Counted from the stretch's first letter, positions 1 to 6,346 are shown. The stretch is 7,394 nt of DNA from CAYSXY01 sp964435165 (GCA_964435165.1 CAYSXY010000077.1:1-7394); one strand, 5' to 3'. Numbers and translations: made by a program. The notes: generated from the sequence alone by a model not told the origin.

Positions 1-28
1 GGGGGTTCGAGTCCCTCCTCCGCTACCA
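1..28 (+). tRNA. 3' end of a tRNA, truncated by the window edge; perhaps elongator tRNA-Met
   Basis: The sequence shows a T arm with stem 1-5 (GGGGG) pairing with 13-17 (CCCTC, one G-U pair) around a canonical TTCGAGT loop at 6-12. The 3' half of the acceptor stem (CTCCGCT, 18-24), discriminator A25 and an encoded CCA (26-28) follow. The anticodon and 5' half lie upstream of the window, so the identity cannot be read. The GGGGGTTC...CGCTACCA ending resembles elongator tRNA-Met of alphaproteobacteria as I remember it, where G1 would wobble with T24. That identification is inference, and another isoacceptor is possible. Confidence 0.9.
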
Positions 29-60
29 CTAAATAAGCCATAAACGGCTTATTTAGTGGT
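25..60 (+). other. Perfect 15-bp hairpin overlapping the tRNA CCA end
   Basis: Positions 25-39 (ACCACTAAATAAGCC) are exactly complementary to 46-60, with a six-base loop ATAAAC at 40-45. The 5' arm begins with the tRNA discriminator base and CCA. The hairpin is followed by AAAAA rather than a T tract, so it is not a canonical intrinsic terminator for the tRNA. It may act as a termination, 3'-processing or RNA-protecting structure. A mark left by recombination at the tRNA end is also possible, but no second copy of the tRNA tail is present in this window. Confidence 0.75.
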
Positions 61-570
61 AAAAATAGAGCCGACGAGAACCCAGCGAGCTTAAGCTTCA
101 ATAATAAGCTCAACGAACAACGTGAACTTAGCGCGTGATATACAGCCCATGCCGAAGGCTGAGGTGAGCATATACCTATTCGCCTAGCATCAATTTGATC
201 AGCGTAGCGACATATACTTAAGAGTAATTCACCTAAGCATCAGAAAACACGCTCAAAACCATCGATGAATAATTAACACACGCCATTAATGAAAGGCATT
301 AAAATAATGAATGAGATATTACACCTCTTATGCAGGCATCTATACCCCCCGCAGGACAGAGCACCACATCTTTAGCATGGGTGAATGAGTATCCAGACTG
401 CACAAGCAGGACGGCGAGCGCATAGCGTTCGTAGCTCCACAGGGAAAACGAACCCGGGTTTACCCGGGAATATGGGTTTAACTGAAAAAATAAAAAAATC
501 AGCCTATACAATTGCAAGGAAAAAGAGTGAAATTAACATAACATTCATTAATTGAGAGAAGCACCCCAAC
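61..570. other. AT-rich intergenic stretch without a supported gene
   Basis: No open frame here looks like a protein. The longest, on the minus strand at 299-517, has no family resemblance or convincing ribosome site. A 28-codon frame at 289-375 (+) lacks a Shine-Dalgarno. Several small hairpins are visible: GAGCTTA 87-93 with TAAGCTC 105-111; TTAATG 286-291 with CATTAA 297-302; CCCGGG 453-458 with CCCGGG 463-468. The motif ATATAC recurs near 140, 172 and 212. The stretch could be decayed DNA or a long untranslated region after the tRNA. Nothing in it identifies a function. Confidence 0.5.
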
Positions 571-593
571 GACATAATGTCATAAAACTGTCA
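571..593. promoter_or_regulatory. Operator-like TGTCA/GACAT cluster
   Basis: An 11-base palindrome, GACAT-A-ATGTC, occupies 571-581. TGTCA at 578-582 is repeated in direct orientation at 589-593, exactly 11 bases (about one helical turn) later. The cluster lies 55-77 bases before the start codon at 648 and just upstream of the likely promoter. The spacing suits a regulator binding one face of the helix. The regulator is unknown, and the motif is short enough to arise by chance. Confidence 0.3.
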
Positions 594-599
594 CACAGA

Positions 600-629
600 T
601 TAACTAATAATAATACAGCCCAATATAAT
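600..629 (+). promoter_or_regulatory. Candidate sigma-70 promoter with consensus TATAAT
   Basis: A perfect TATAAT sits at 624-629, with a 4/6 match to the -35 consensus (TTAACT, 600-605) at 18-base spacing. Transcription would be expected to begin near 636, only about 12 bases before ATG 648 and inside the AAGGAA ribosome site. The promoter therefore conflicts with full use of that site unless the start lies slightly earlier. A weaker alternative is TTGAGA 552-557 with CATAAT 573-578, which has a short 15-base spacer. Confidence 0.35.
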
Positions 630-633
630 GGTT

Positions 634-639
634 AAGGAA
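634..639 (+). promoter_or_regulatory. Ribosome binding site of the 1063-residue gene
   Basis: AAGGAA lies eight bases before ATG 648. It is the best Shine-Dalgarno near the 5' end of the frame and supports 648 as the start. Confidence 0.7.
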
Positions 640-647
640 TATTAACT

Positions 648-3600
648 ATGCCCAGCATCGGCTTATCCACCTTTCTCGGCCCGGATGCCCCTGAACTATC
701 CGCTGCACCTGCCCTGCTACATACGCAATTAATGTCCGAATTCGGGCGCATGAAAGTGGGCGAAGAACATGAATTCAATTTACGCTCTCAAAGCATGCTG
801 GAATTTTTCAGCCCGCGCTATTTGAATTTTAAATATGCCAACGCCTTCTACAGCCCCCTCTTTTGGGGCATTCCAGGTAGTGACTTGAATATGGGCGAGT
901 TTTATAAATCCGGCATGATTCCCGGCTGGCGCTACCAGAAACCGGAAGAGGTGCGCTTCAAATCATCGCATTTGACACCAGAAGAGAACGATAACCCGGC
1001 ATTATATAAGCAACGCGTTGCCGAACTAGAGCAGGAACAACGCCAACGCCTGACCGTGCGCTTAGGCGCAGAACAAGAGGCCATTGATCAGGTAACACTT
1101 CAAGACCCTATAGGCCGTGCCTTGGGTGAACTTGCACTCACCGCACACACTGCTTTTAATCGCCATCGCCTGCAAAATGAAATGACCGCGGTACGTGAGC
1201 TACGCGATATAGTCTCACAAATGGTGGAAGAAAAGGATTTCTCTGACGGAAGAATGCAGCAACTGCGCGACTTCGCCACTCGTTCGCAGGCGGAGGGCCT
1301 CGATTTATTATCGATGCTGGAAGATTTATTCCTCGATCCGTACGAGGTGATGGATGGCTTCACGCCGCAGCAGCGCGGTGCCTATGACCATTTGCCGGCA
1401 GACAAAAAGCAACGCAACGCTGAAATTCTGCAGGGCGTGCCTTATCATTGGCGCGTCGTCGAACCCAAAACCGGCAACCGGGAGACAGACCCCAAGCTGA
1501 TTGAAGCCTTTTTTGATAATAAGTTAGAATTATTTATCGATCAGTTCATTTCCGATGATTCCTTAACACGAAGCGGAAAGCGTGAGCGTTACTTCACGTT
1601 AGGCGCGAGTATTGATCAGCCGGATGATGCAAATCGCTTCTTCATTGAATTTCTTGCTGCCAAATTGGAAGATCGCTTTGCCGTCAATGATGTGCTGCGC
1701 CACCGAGCCATGGTCGTCCACCGAGCAGATATGCGCTATGAAGAAATTGCCGCCATCATGGATAGTGACGAGCCTGATTTCAGTCGTGCCAACAGTCGTA
1801 TTTTCGATGGCCGCTCTCCTCAGGAGGTTGCCCAACTTTACGCAACCCAGGCCAATGAATTAGCAAGACTGCTTAAATTGCAACATTGCATGCTAACGCA
1901 GGATGAAATCGATAATTTGTCACCCGTGGATGCCCGCTACGCGATGGAAGCGCTTACACGCGAAGTCAATTTAAAAATGCTGCATACAGAAGTGCCAGAA
2001 GCAGTGCAACGTCAGGCCACCGTTATTATAGAAAACCTGAGACAAGGCTTTGCCTCTCCCGATCAGTGGCGCCCCGTTGAAATAGCGCAGTGGGAGCGTA
2101 TGCAGCGTAAAGCGGAAATCTACCAACTTCAGAATTATAAAGAAGCGTTAGATATTATTTCAGTGGAAATATCCGGCTTTAACCCGTCTGTGCAGCAACA
2201 AATTTGGGATATGCTGAACCAAGAAATGATCCGCTTTCAAGAGCAGCGCCATTATCTTTATGGCGAAAGCGCCGACATTAAAGGCCCGCATATCGATCAT
2301 ATTTTTGAACGCATTACAAGCCGTCGTGACAGTAATGACCCTCAATTATTTGAGGCACTCCGCCAGTTCGTGGTACATAATTCCTATGTCGTATCTGATC
2401 TGCTGGCTATCGATATGCATGACGCTTTGGAAGATTTTTATTCCAATGTCCTGCGCCCTGCCTATGCCGAACTATACGGCCCGGCGGAAGCAGCCGCTCT
2501 CCCACGTGATCTCATCATCAACATTCAATATGAAGGCACCGGCCCGGAGGGCACCCGCGAAATGGTACTACGGCCACTCCCGCCACAACTGGCACAAGTG
2601 ATTGATCGTGCAAAACGCTACATGCTGACAGGCCATAGCTATGAAGTGACAGATGGCACACGCTCGGATGCGCTAAAGCTCTATGGCCCGGACGGCACAG
2701 CCAAATCATTGGATGTTTCCTCCCTGCCTCAGCTTTGGCAAAAATATTCTGAACTTTCGCCCAATCTTCGCACCGGTGGCAACACCTACACGATGAGCAC
2801 CCACAGCCATATGGGCTTTGACGTGCTGTTGAATGTGAGTGGACGTCAGGCATACTTTAATGCACTGACCGAGCGCACGCCGGAAGAACTGGTGCAGCAA
2901 GGTGGCGCAAAATATCGTGTATCTGAGTTCGGCGAATATGTCGCTATTGCATTGAGCAAGCTGGCGCCGGAAATGCGCGCCGCTTTTGGTAATTTGCAGG
3001 ATGATATTGAACGGCTGGTTTTAAGCATCGCCGCCCCGCAATATGCTGAAATGGCCAATATTGACCCGGAAGACCCCAATTATTACGCCAAGGTGCGAAT
3101 GGGCTCTTCCATTGCTTTTGTAAACCTCGAAGATAATAGCCACCTGGAGCAGCGTGCCTCAGGCGCCTCAACAGACCCACGCCTGCGTGAAATTTACGAA
3201 ATCGTTGCTATGCAGCACGCGGTAGAAAATTATATTGTTGATAAGATACTACAGCGTCAGGACAGCGCAATGACACCGGATGCTAGAATGGAACTATTAG
3301 AAGTCATGCTTCTGGAAGGGAAAATTCGCTATAACACAGAGACAGTAGACCCCATTCTCGAAGCGTTCAACCAGCAGGATGCCGCCACTCGCCAGGCTTT
3401 TGCTGATCGGGTCATGAAGCATTTACAACAGGGCGTTATCGTCCCGCGCGAATTCGCCTCGATTTTGGATGCTTTTTACGAAGTAGGCCGTGAAGGCGGC
3501 ACTCCCATGCGTCAGGATACACAAAACCCGGAACGCCTTTACTACATCAATCCGTTCGCCAATCCGGATCAGTCACCGGCAGATCATTTACGCGACCATA

Positions 3601-3839
3601 TTGCGCAGACCGGTGGCCGCGGCCCTAAAATAGTTAATGATGAAGAACGCGGCATCCTGAGTCATATTCAGGAACACACGGCTCAAGTTGCTCTAAGAGA
3701 TGATGCAGGCAAAGCACGAGAAGCAGAACAAGCAATCAACGGCGTCATCCGGGGCGTCGCCGAACAACGCCTGGCCGATTTTGCCACGGCTGCCAATCGT
3801 TATGCTGACCAGACATTTGACCTGCACGCCGCGGGGTAA
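648..3839 (+). CDS. Large soluble protein of unknown function, 1063 residues
   Basis: I do not recognise this protein's family. It is an intact frame from ATG 648, preceded by AAGGAA, to TAA 3837-3839. I see no signal peptide and no membrane segment, so a cytoplasmic or non-classically exported protein is likely. It is rich in charged residues and predicted mainly helical by eye, with a single cysteine (residue 414). A Glu/Gln/Arg-rich helix that could form a coiled coil spans about 118-148. The N-terminal 50-110 region is aromatic-rich (FFSPRYLNFKYANAFYSPLFW). A part likely to contain beta strands covers about 620-735, with two Gly/Asp turns (TDGTRSD, YGPDGTAK). The C-terminal 1000-1063 is an Ala/Arg/Glu-rich helix. 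No nucleotide-binding, protease, nuclease or repeat-domain motif stands out. It stands alone, with no close downstream gene on its strand. A secreted effector, a structural protein or a phage/island-borne protein are all possible, none shown. Confidence 0.85.
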   Translation: MPSIGLSTFLGPDAPELSAAPALLHTQLMSEFGRMKVGEEHEFNLRSQSMLEFFSPRYLNFKYANAFYSPLFWGIPGSDLNMGEFYKSGMIPGWRYQKPEEVRFKSSHLTPEENDNPALYKQRVAELEQEQRQRLTVRLGAEQEAIDQVTLQDPIGRALGELALTAHTAFNRHRLQNEMTAVRELRDIVSQMVEEKDFSDGRMQQLRDFATRSQAEGLDLLSMLEDLFLDPYEVMDGFTPQQRGAYDHLPADKKQRNAEILQGVPYHWRVVEPKTGNRETDPKLIEAFFDNKLELFIDQFISDDSLTRSGKRERYFTLGASIDQPDDANRFFIEFLAAKLEDRFAVNDVLRHRAMVVHRADMRYEEIAAIMDSDEPDFSRANSRIFDGRSPQEVAQLYATQANELARLLKLQHCMLTQDEIDNLSPVDARYAMEALTREVNLKMLHTEVPEAVQRQATVIIENLRQGFASPDQWRPVEIAQWERMQRKAEIYQLQNYKEALDIISVEISGFNPSVQQQIWDMLNQEMIRFQEQRHYLYGESADIKGPHIDHIFERITSRRDSNDPQLFEALRQFVVHNSYVVSDLLAIDMHDALEDFYSNVLRPAYAELYGPAEAAALPRDLIINIQYEGTGPEGTREMVLRPLPPQLAQVIDRAKRYMLTGHSYEVTDGTRSDALKLYGPDGTAKSLDVSSLPQLWQKYSELSPNLRTGGNTYTMSTHSHMGFDVLLNVSGRQAYFNALTERTPEELVQQGGAKYRVSEFGEYVAIALSKLAPEMRAAFGNLQDDIERLVLSIAAPQYAEMANIDPEDPNYYAKVRMGSSIAFVNLEDNSHLEQRASGASTDPRLREIYEIVAMQHAVENYIVDKILQRQDSAMTPDARMELLEVMLLEGKIRYNTETVDPILEAFNQQDAATRQAFADRVMKHLQQGVIVPREFASILDAFYEVGREGGTPMRQDTQNPERLYYINPFANPDQSPADHLRDHIAQTGGRGPKIVNDEERGILSHIQEHTAQVALRDDAGKAREAEQAINGVIRGVAEQRLADFATAANRYADQTFDLHAAG

Positions 3840-3952
3840 GTCAATAGCTCTTTTACAGCCTTTAGCTTTCTGAGTACCGTCCCTCGCCCTGAGTCACAAG
3901 ACTGCGCCATCACCCTGAGCATAATAAAGGAAGGGCTCCTTCGAACGATTTC

Positions 3953-3982
3953 CTTGTCATTCCGGCGAAAGCCGGAATCTAG
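3953..3982. repeat. Dispersed palindromic repeat, copy A (GTCATTCCGGC type)
   Basis: ATTCCGGC 3959-3966 pairs perfectly with GCCGGAAT 3971-3978 around a GAAA tetraloop, preceded by CTTGTC and followed by CTAG. This is the familiar 'GTCATTCCGGCGAAAGCC' intergenic repeat seen in many proteobacteria. When read as protein on the minus strand it gives the tell-tale LDSGFRRND string. It is probably spread as a small non-autonomous element, and as RNA it can fold into a stable hairpin. Confidence 0.75.
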
Positions 3983-4003
3983 CTTCAATTGCATGATACT
4001 TTT

Positions 4004-4041
4004 CTTGTCATTCGCCGGTTTAACCGGCGAATCCAGATGAC
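4004..4041. repeat. Dispersed palindromic repeat, copy B (variant stem)
   Basis: ATTCGCCGGTT 4010-4020 is an exact inverted repeat of AACCGGCGAAT 4022-4032, with one central base. It begins with the same CTTGTCATTC as copy A, 51 bases earlier, and ends ATCCAGATGAC. The stem sequence differs from copy A but both arms have changed together, so pairing is kept. That points to selection for the structure or to a distinct subfamily. Confidence 0.75.
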
Positions 4042-4071
4042 TGGCTCTACAGTAATACGTTACGTTGAGCA

Positions 4072-4087
4072 GGCATGGCACCATGCC
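4072..4087. repeat. 7-bp palindrome GGCATGG-CA-CCATGCC
   Basis: A perfect inverted repeat with a two-base centre sits between repeat copy B and the CCCTCCCCCGC repeat. It could be part of a repeat boundary or a protein site. No function is indicated. Confidence 0.4.
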
Positions 4088-4108
4088 ATTCCTTCACCCC
4101 GCTCGTAT

Positions 4109-4195
4109 GTGGGAGGTTAGGAGTGGGTAGATAACCAACCGATCTCCTTTTCTGTTATTCCCCCCACCTACCCCTCCCCCGCAAGCGGGGGAGGG
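4109..4195. repeat. Dispersed GC-rich repeat with CCCTCCCCCGC hairpin
   Basis: CCCTCCCCCGC 4172-4182 is the exact inverse of GCGGGGGAGGG 4185-4195 around AA, giving a very stable hairpin. Upstream, the segment starting GTGGGAGGTTAGGAGTGGG (4109-4127) is roughly complementary to the C-rich CACCTACCCCTCC stretch near 4165-4177, so the whole block may be one larger imperfect inverted repeat. Blocks of this kind are common between genes in alphaproteobacteria. It lacks a T tract, so it is not an obvious terminator. Confidence 0.65.
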
Positions 4196-4398
4196 AATGA
4201 TAGAACTGATATCAATAATGTCATCCTTGTAAGTTAGCGCCACCCTATATAGAGGACGCTTTAGATAGGGATGCCGGGGTAAGCTGTGTCATTCTCACGG
4301 GATTGACTGTGTTCTCAGTCTAGCTGCCCCGGCAGATAACCATACGGTGAACAATCACACGGAAGTTCCAAGATGATGTAAATGGCATAGAGGGAGTA

Positions 4399-4518
4399 GT
4401 GACAACCTCTGGTTATTACGTCATCATTACACGAACAGATGGTCGCCAAACATGGCATGGGCGACACCGCTCAGAATCCGCAGCAAACGAGATCGCGGAA
4501 ACTGCTATGAAATTCTAG
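4399..4518 (+). CDS. Possible 39-residue small protein
   Basis: The frame starts at GTG 4399 and ends at TAG 4516-4518. GAGG at 4390-4393 lies five bases upstream as a Shine-Dalgarno. The product (core GYYVIITRTDGRQTWHG) reads like a beta-hairpin with a DG turn followed by an amphipathic Ala/Glu helix (SESAANEIAETAMK), a plausible compact fold rather than random translation. I recognise no family. No in-frame ATG exists; the frame is open upstream to a TGA at 4348-4350, so a non-standard start or a truncated remnant is possible. The GAGG lies in a stem (AGAGG/CCTCT), which could limit translation. An intrinsic terminator begins 13 bases after the stop, consistent with a dedicated transcript. 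Confidence 0.4.
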   Translation: MTTSGYYVIITRTDGRQTWHGRHRSESAANEIAETAMKF

Positions 4519-4531
4519 ATACAAGTAGTGT

Positions 4532-4566
4532 GTGACATAGGGGAGGCTTCCTCCCCTGTCACTTTT
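4532..4566 (+). terminator. Intrinsic terminator
   Basis: GTGACA 4532-4537 and GGGGAGG 4540-4546 pair with CCTCCCCTGTCAC 4550-4562, leaving a two-base bulge (TA) and a CTT loop, followed by TTTT at 4563-4566. The T tract orients it for + strand transcription from the small-ORF/RNA unit. The hairpin also sits immediately beyond the stop of the convergent DUF2177 gene and could help end that transcript, though its minus-strand side lacks a T run. Confidence 0.8.
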
Positions 4567-4567
4567 C

Positions 4568-4975
4568 CTACTGAGACATCACCACACGCGCTGCCAGAAA
4601 CCCAATCACACTGGTGGTTGCTGTCAAAACGGTTCCCCACACCCAGTCCACCAGCGTCACCGGCAATGGCCAATCCTTTAACACAGCATAATTCGTCCAG
4701 TCATAGGTGCCGTAGGCCACCATGCCAAGCACAGCCCCGGCAATGGCTACCTCCCTCCAGCTTCCGCTTGCCAGATTCGGCGCAATCACCAGATAAACTA
4801 CCCCGGCCACATACATCAGGTAGAACATACCAGCCGCCCAGCCTTTGAACGACTCACGCATCAGGCCATCCATCTGGCTCCAGTAAAACCCTTTCGCAAC
4901 AAACCCAAGCCAGATTAAATCGATGATCAAAAAGGCAACCACCGTTGCAACATAAGCGACAACATATTGCATCAT
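4568..4975 (-). CDS. DUF2177 family membrane protein, 135 residues
   Basis: This small integral inner-membrane protein matches the DUF2177 family, whose biochemical role is not established. Four hydrophobic segments are visible at about 4-26 (with a charged Asp19), 45-66, 73-95 and 108-130. The family hallmark YGTYDWTNYAVLKDWP lies at 88-103, at the end of the third segment. The length is normal for the family and the frame is intact. The start is one of two tandem ATGs. The first, at 4975, has GAGGGG (4981-4986) five bases upstream on the minus strand, and the second would have eight-base spacing. It is divergent from the hydrolase-OsmC gene across 70 bp and ends two bases from a strong terminator. 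Confidence 0.9.
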   Translation of the reverse strand: MMQYVVAYVATVVAFLIIDLIWLGFVAKGFYWSQMDGLMRESFKGWAAGMFYLMYVAGVVYLVIAPNLASGSWREVAIAGAVLGMVAYGTYDWTNYAVLKDWPLPVTLVDWVWGTVLTATTSVIGFLAARVVMSQ

Positions 4976-5045
4976 CTTTTCCCCTCATTGTCTGTGCTTT
5001 GTGATATAGCCTACCTTTCATCTTACCAACACAGGAAACAGGGCC
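4976..5045. promoter_or_regulatory. Divergent intergenic region holding both promoters
   Basis: These 70 bases separate two genes that point away from each other, so control elements for both should lie here or very near. The visible ribosome sites are GAGGGG (4981-4986, minus) and AGGA (5033-5036, plus, nine bases before ATG 5046). On the minus strand, TTGGTA and TATATC stand about 15 bases apart as a weak promoter candidate. No convincing + strand promoter or clear operator palindrome is seen. Confidence 0.4.
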
Positions 5046-6305
5046 ATGCCGTCTGAAAAATACGAATTTCACGGTCACGAAGGCAATCAACTGGCCGGGC
5101 GGCTGGAACTGCCGGAAGGCACCCCCCAAGCCTACGCCATCTTCGCGCATTGTTTCACCTGCACCAAGGATTTCATTGCCTCACGCAACATTGCCCGTGC
5201 CCTGGCAGATCGCCGCATCGCCACGCTGCGCTTTGATTTTACCGGGCTTGGCAATTCACAAGGAGATTTCGCCAACACCGATTTCTCATCCAACGTGGCC
5301 GATCTCGTCGCAGCGGCGAAGGCTCTGACAGACACGCATGACGCGCCAAAAATCATGATCGGTCATTCGCTTGGCGGCGCAGCGACGCTGGCGGCTGCAC
5401 GCTCGGTACCATCTGCCACGGCCATTGCCACCCTTGCCGCCCCGTTTGACCCCAGCCACGTTGCCCATCTGTTCAAAGACGATCTGGCCACCATCACAAC
5501 AAAAGGTAAAGCGAAGGTCGATTTATTCGGCCGTGATTTTACCATCACCCGGCAATTTATAGAGGACATTAACGAACAACATCAGCGTGATAACATCGCC
5601 ACCATGCGCAAAGCCTTGCTGGTGATGCATTCGCCAACCGACCAGACCGTTGGGATTGATAATGCGAAAATGATCTATGATGCAGCGATGCACCCCAAAA
5701 GCTTTGTCAGCCTTGACGGTATGGATCATTTAATGACAAAGCCGGAGGATGTCGCCTACGCCGCAGACATCCTGGCAAGCTGGGCCGCGCGTTACATCGA
5801 CCACGAACCGGTTCCCGCACTTGACCAGCCCTCCAGACAGGAATCAAACGGCACCGTCCACCTGCGCACAACCGGCAACGGCCCATTCTCGTTACTGATG
5901 CAGGCCGGCCCACATACTGTGCTGGCAGATGAGCCCTTATCCGTCGGCGGCAAGAACAGCGGGGCCACGCCCTATGACTTCCTGCTGATGTCGGTTGGCT
6001 CCTGCACCGCGATGACGCTGCGCATGTATGCCCGGCATAAAAACCTGCCATTAGAGGATGTGAAAATCACGCTCAGACATGAACGCGTCCATGTGGAGGA
6101 TTGTGACCATTGCGAGGCGGATGGTGAGCATTATATCCACGAAATACACCGCGAGTTGCAACTCATCGGCGATCTGACCGATGACCAGCGCCAGCGCATG
6201 CTGGAAATTGCCGATAAATGCCCCGTCCACCGCACATTAGAGGGTAAAATTATAATTGAAACAAAATTGAAAAGGATACCACCGGAAAGAGCTAAGGCAG
6301 CATGA
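5046..6305 (+). CDS. Bifunctional alpha/beta-hydrolase-OsmC family protein, 419 residues
   Basis: This is a fusion of a serine hydrolase and an OsmC/Ohr-type thiol peroxidase, a known domain pairing. Residues about 1-255 form the alpha/beta hydrolase: oxyanion-region HCFTCTKD (35-42), nucleophile elbow GHSLGG (106-111, Ser108), probable Asp199 in HSPTDQT and His228 in GMDHLM. Residues about 268-410 form the OsmC domain: peroxidatic Cys320 in VGSC followed by TAMTLRMYA, and resolving Cys392 in KCPVHRTLEG. An additional CDHC (353-356) is usual in this fusion as I recall. OsmC domains reduce organic hydroperoxides with thiol reductants. The hydrolase partner's substrate is not known. All key residues are present, there is no signal peptide, and the protein is expected in the cytoplasm. 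The start is supported by AGGA nine bases upstream. The gene is GC-richer than the lipase-like gene after it. Confidence 0.95.
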   Translation: MPSEKYEFHGHEGNQLAGRLELPEGTPQAYAIFAHCFTCTKDFIASRNIARALADRRIATLRFDFTGLGNSQGDFANTDFSSNVADLVAAAKALTDTHDAPKIMIGHSLGGAATLAAARSVPSATAIATLAAPFDPSHVAHLFKDDLATITTKGKAKVDLFGRDFTITRQFIEDINEQHQRDNIATMRKALLVMHSPTDQTVGIDNAKMIYDAAMHPKSFVSLDGMDHLMTKPEDVAYAADILASWAARYIDHEPVPALDQPSRQESNGTVHLRTTGNGPFSLLMQAGPHTVLADEPLSVGGKNSGATPYDFLLMSVGSCTAMTLRMYARHKNLPLEDVKITLRHERVHVEDCDHCEADGEHYIHEIHRELQLIGDLTDDQRQRMLEIADKCPVHRTLEGKIIIETKLKRIPPERAKAA

Positions 6306-6320
6306 ACCCTGCCAAATAAA

Positions 6321-6346
6321 CTATGAATATTCATAGAAAATTCATA
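6321..6346. promoter_or_regulatory. 16-bp perfect palindrome plus third half-site (candidate operator)
   Basis: CTATGAATATTCATAG (6321-6336) is a perfect palindrome. ATTCATA, present at 6329-6335, is repeated in direct orientation at 6340-6346, 11 bases later, and runs into a -10-like TATATC (6345-6350). It lies 15 bases after the OsmC-fusion stop and 53 bases before the next start. Overlap with a possible promoter suggests repressor binding that controls the lipase-like gene. It is AT-rich with no T tract, so it is unlikely to be a terminator. Confidence 0.45.

Larger units (their letters stand above)
3840..4240. other. Intergenic repeat mosaic
   Basis: About 400 bases after the large gene contain no supported coding region. 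Instead they hold a 'CACCCTGAGC...AAGGAAGGGCTCCTTCGAACGA' type segment (about 3911-3948), two GTCATTC palindromes, a 7-bp palindrome and a CCCTCCCCCGC palindrome, annotated separately where precise. No clear intrinsic terminator directly follows the stop codon at 3839. One of the GC-rich hairpins may end that transcript. Confidence 0.6.
4243..4566 (+). ncRNA. Candidate structured RNA ending in an intrinsic terminator
   Basis: Several helices can be read in a row. CCCTAT 4243-4248 pairs with ATAGGG 4265-4270. TGCCGGGG 4272-4279 pairs with CCCCGGCA 4327-4334 and continues with AGCT 4282-4285/4322-4325, enclosing a GACTG/CAGTC hairpin (4305-4320). GATGATGTAA 4372-4381 pairs with TTACGTCATC 4416-4425 (one G-U), with AGAGG/CCTCT nested at 4389-4393/4406-4410. 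GTCGCC 4442-4447 pairs with GGCGAC 4460-4465. TCCGC 4477-4481 pairs with GCGGA 4495-4499. A terminator closes the unit. A TATATA at 4246-4251 could be a -10 box, but I see no good -35. It does not match tmRNA, RNase P, SRP or 6S RNA as I know them. The ends are estimates. It may be the leader and body of the small ORF's mRNA rather than a separate RNA. Confidence 0.45.

Noticed and set aside
289..375. 28-codon + strand frame beginning ATGAAAGGC
   Set aside because: No Shine-Dalgarno, overlaps a TTAATG/CATTAA hairpin, and the composition is not protein-like.
299..517. 72-codon minus-strand frame in the AT-rich region
   Set aside because: No family resemblance, no convincing ribosome site, and it spans small palindromes typical of non-coding DNA.
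3800..4084. 94-codon minus-strand frame containing LDSGFRRND
   Set aside because: The peptide is the translation of the dispersed GTCATTCCGGC repeat and overlaps the end of the large gene.
4243..4566. tmRNA as the identity of the structured RNA with an internal small frame
   Set aside because: No tRNA-like ends with a T arm and CCA are present, and the encoded C-terminus (ETAMKF) does not resemble a proteolysis tag ending in LAA.
4528..4848. 106-codon + strand frame
   Set aside because: It is antisense to the DUF2177 gene, begins within the terminator hairpin, and is rich in Pro/Ser as expected of a shadow frame.
5707..6051. 114-codon minus-strand frame, Arg/Cys-rich
   Set aside because: Antisense shadow of the well-supported hydrolase-OsmC fusion; composition reflects the GC-rich opposite strand.
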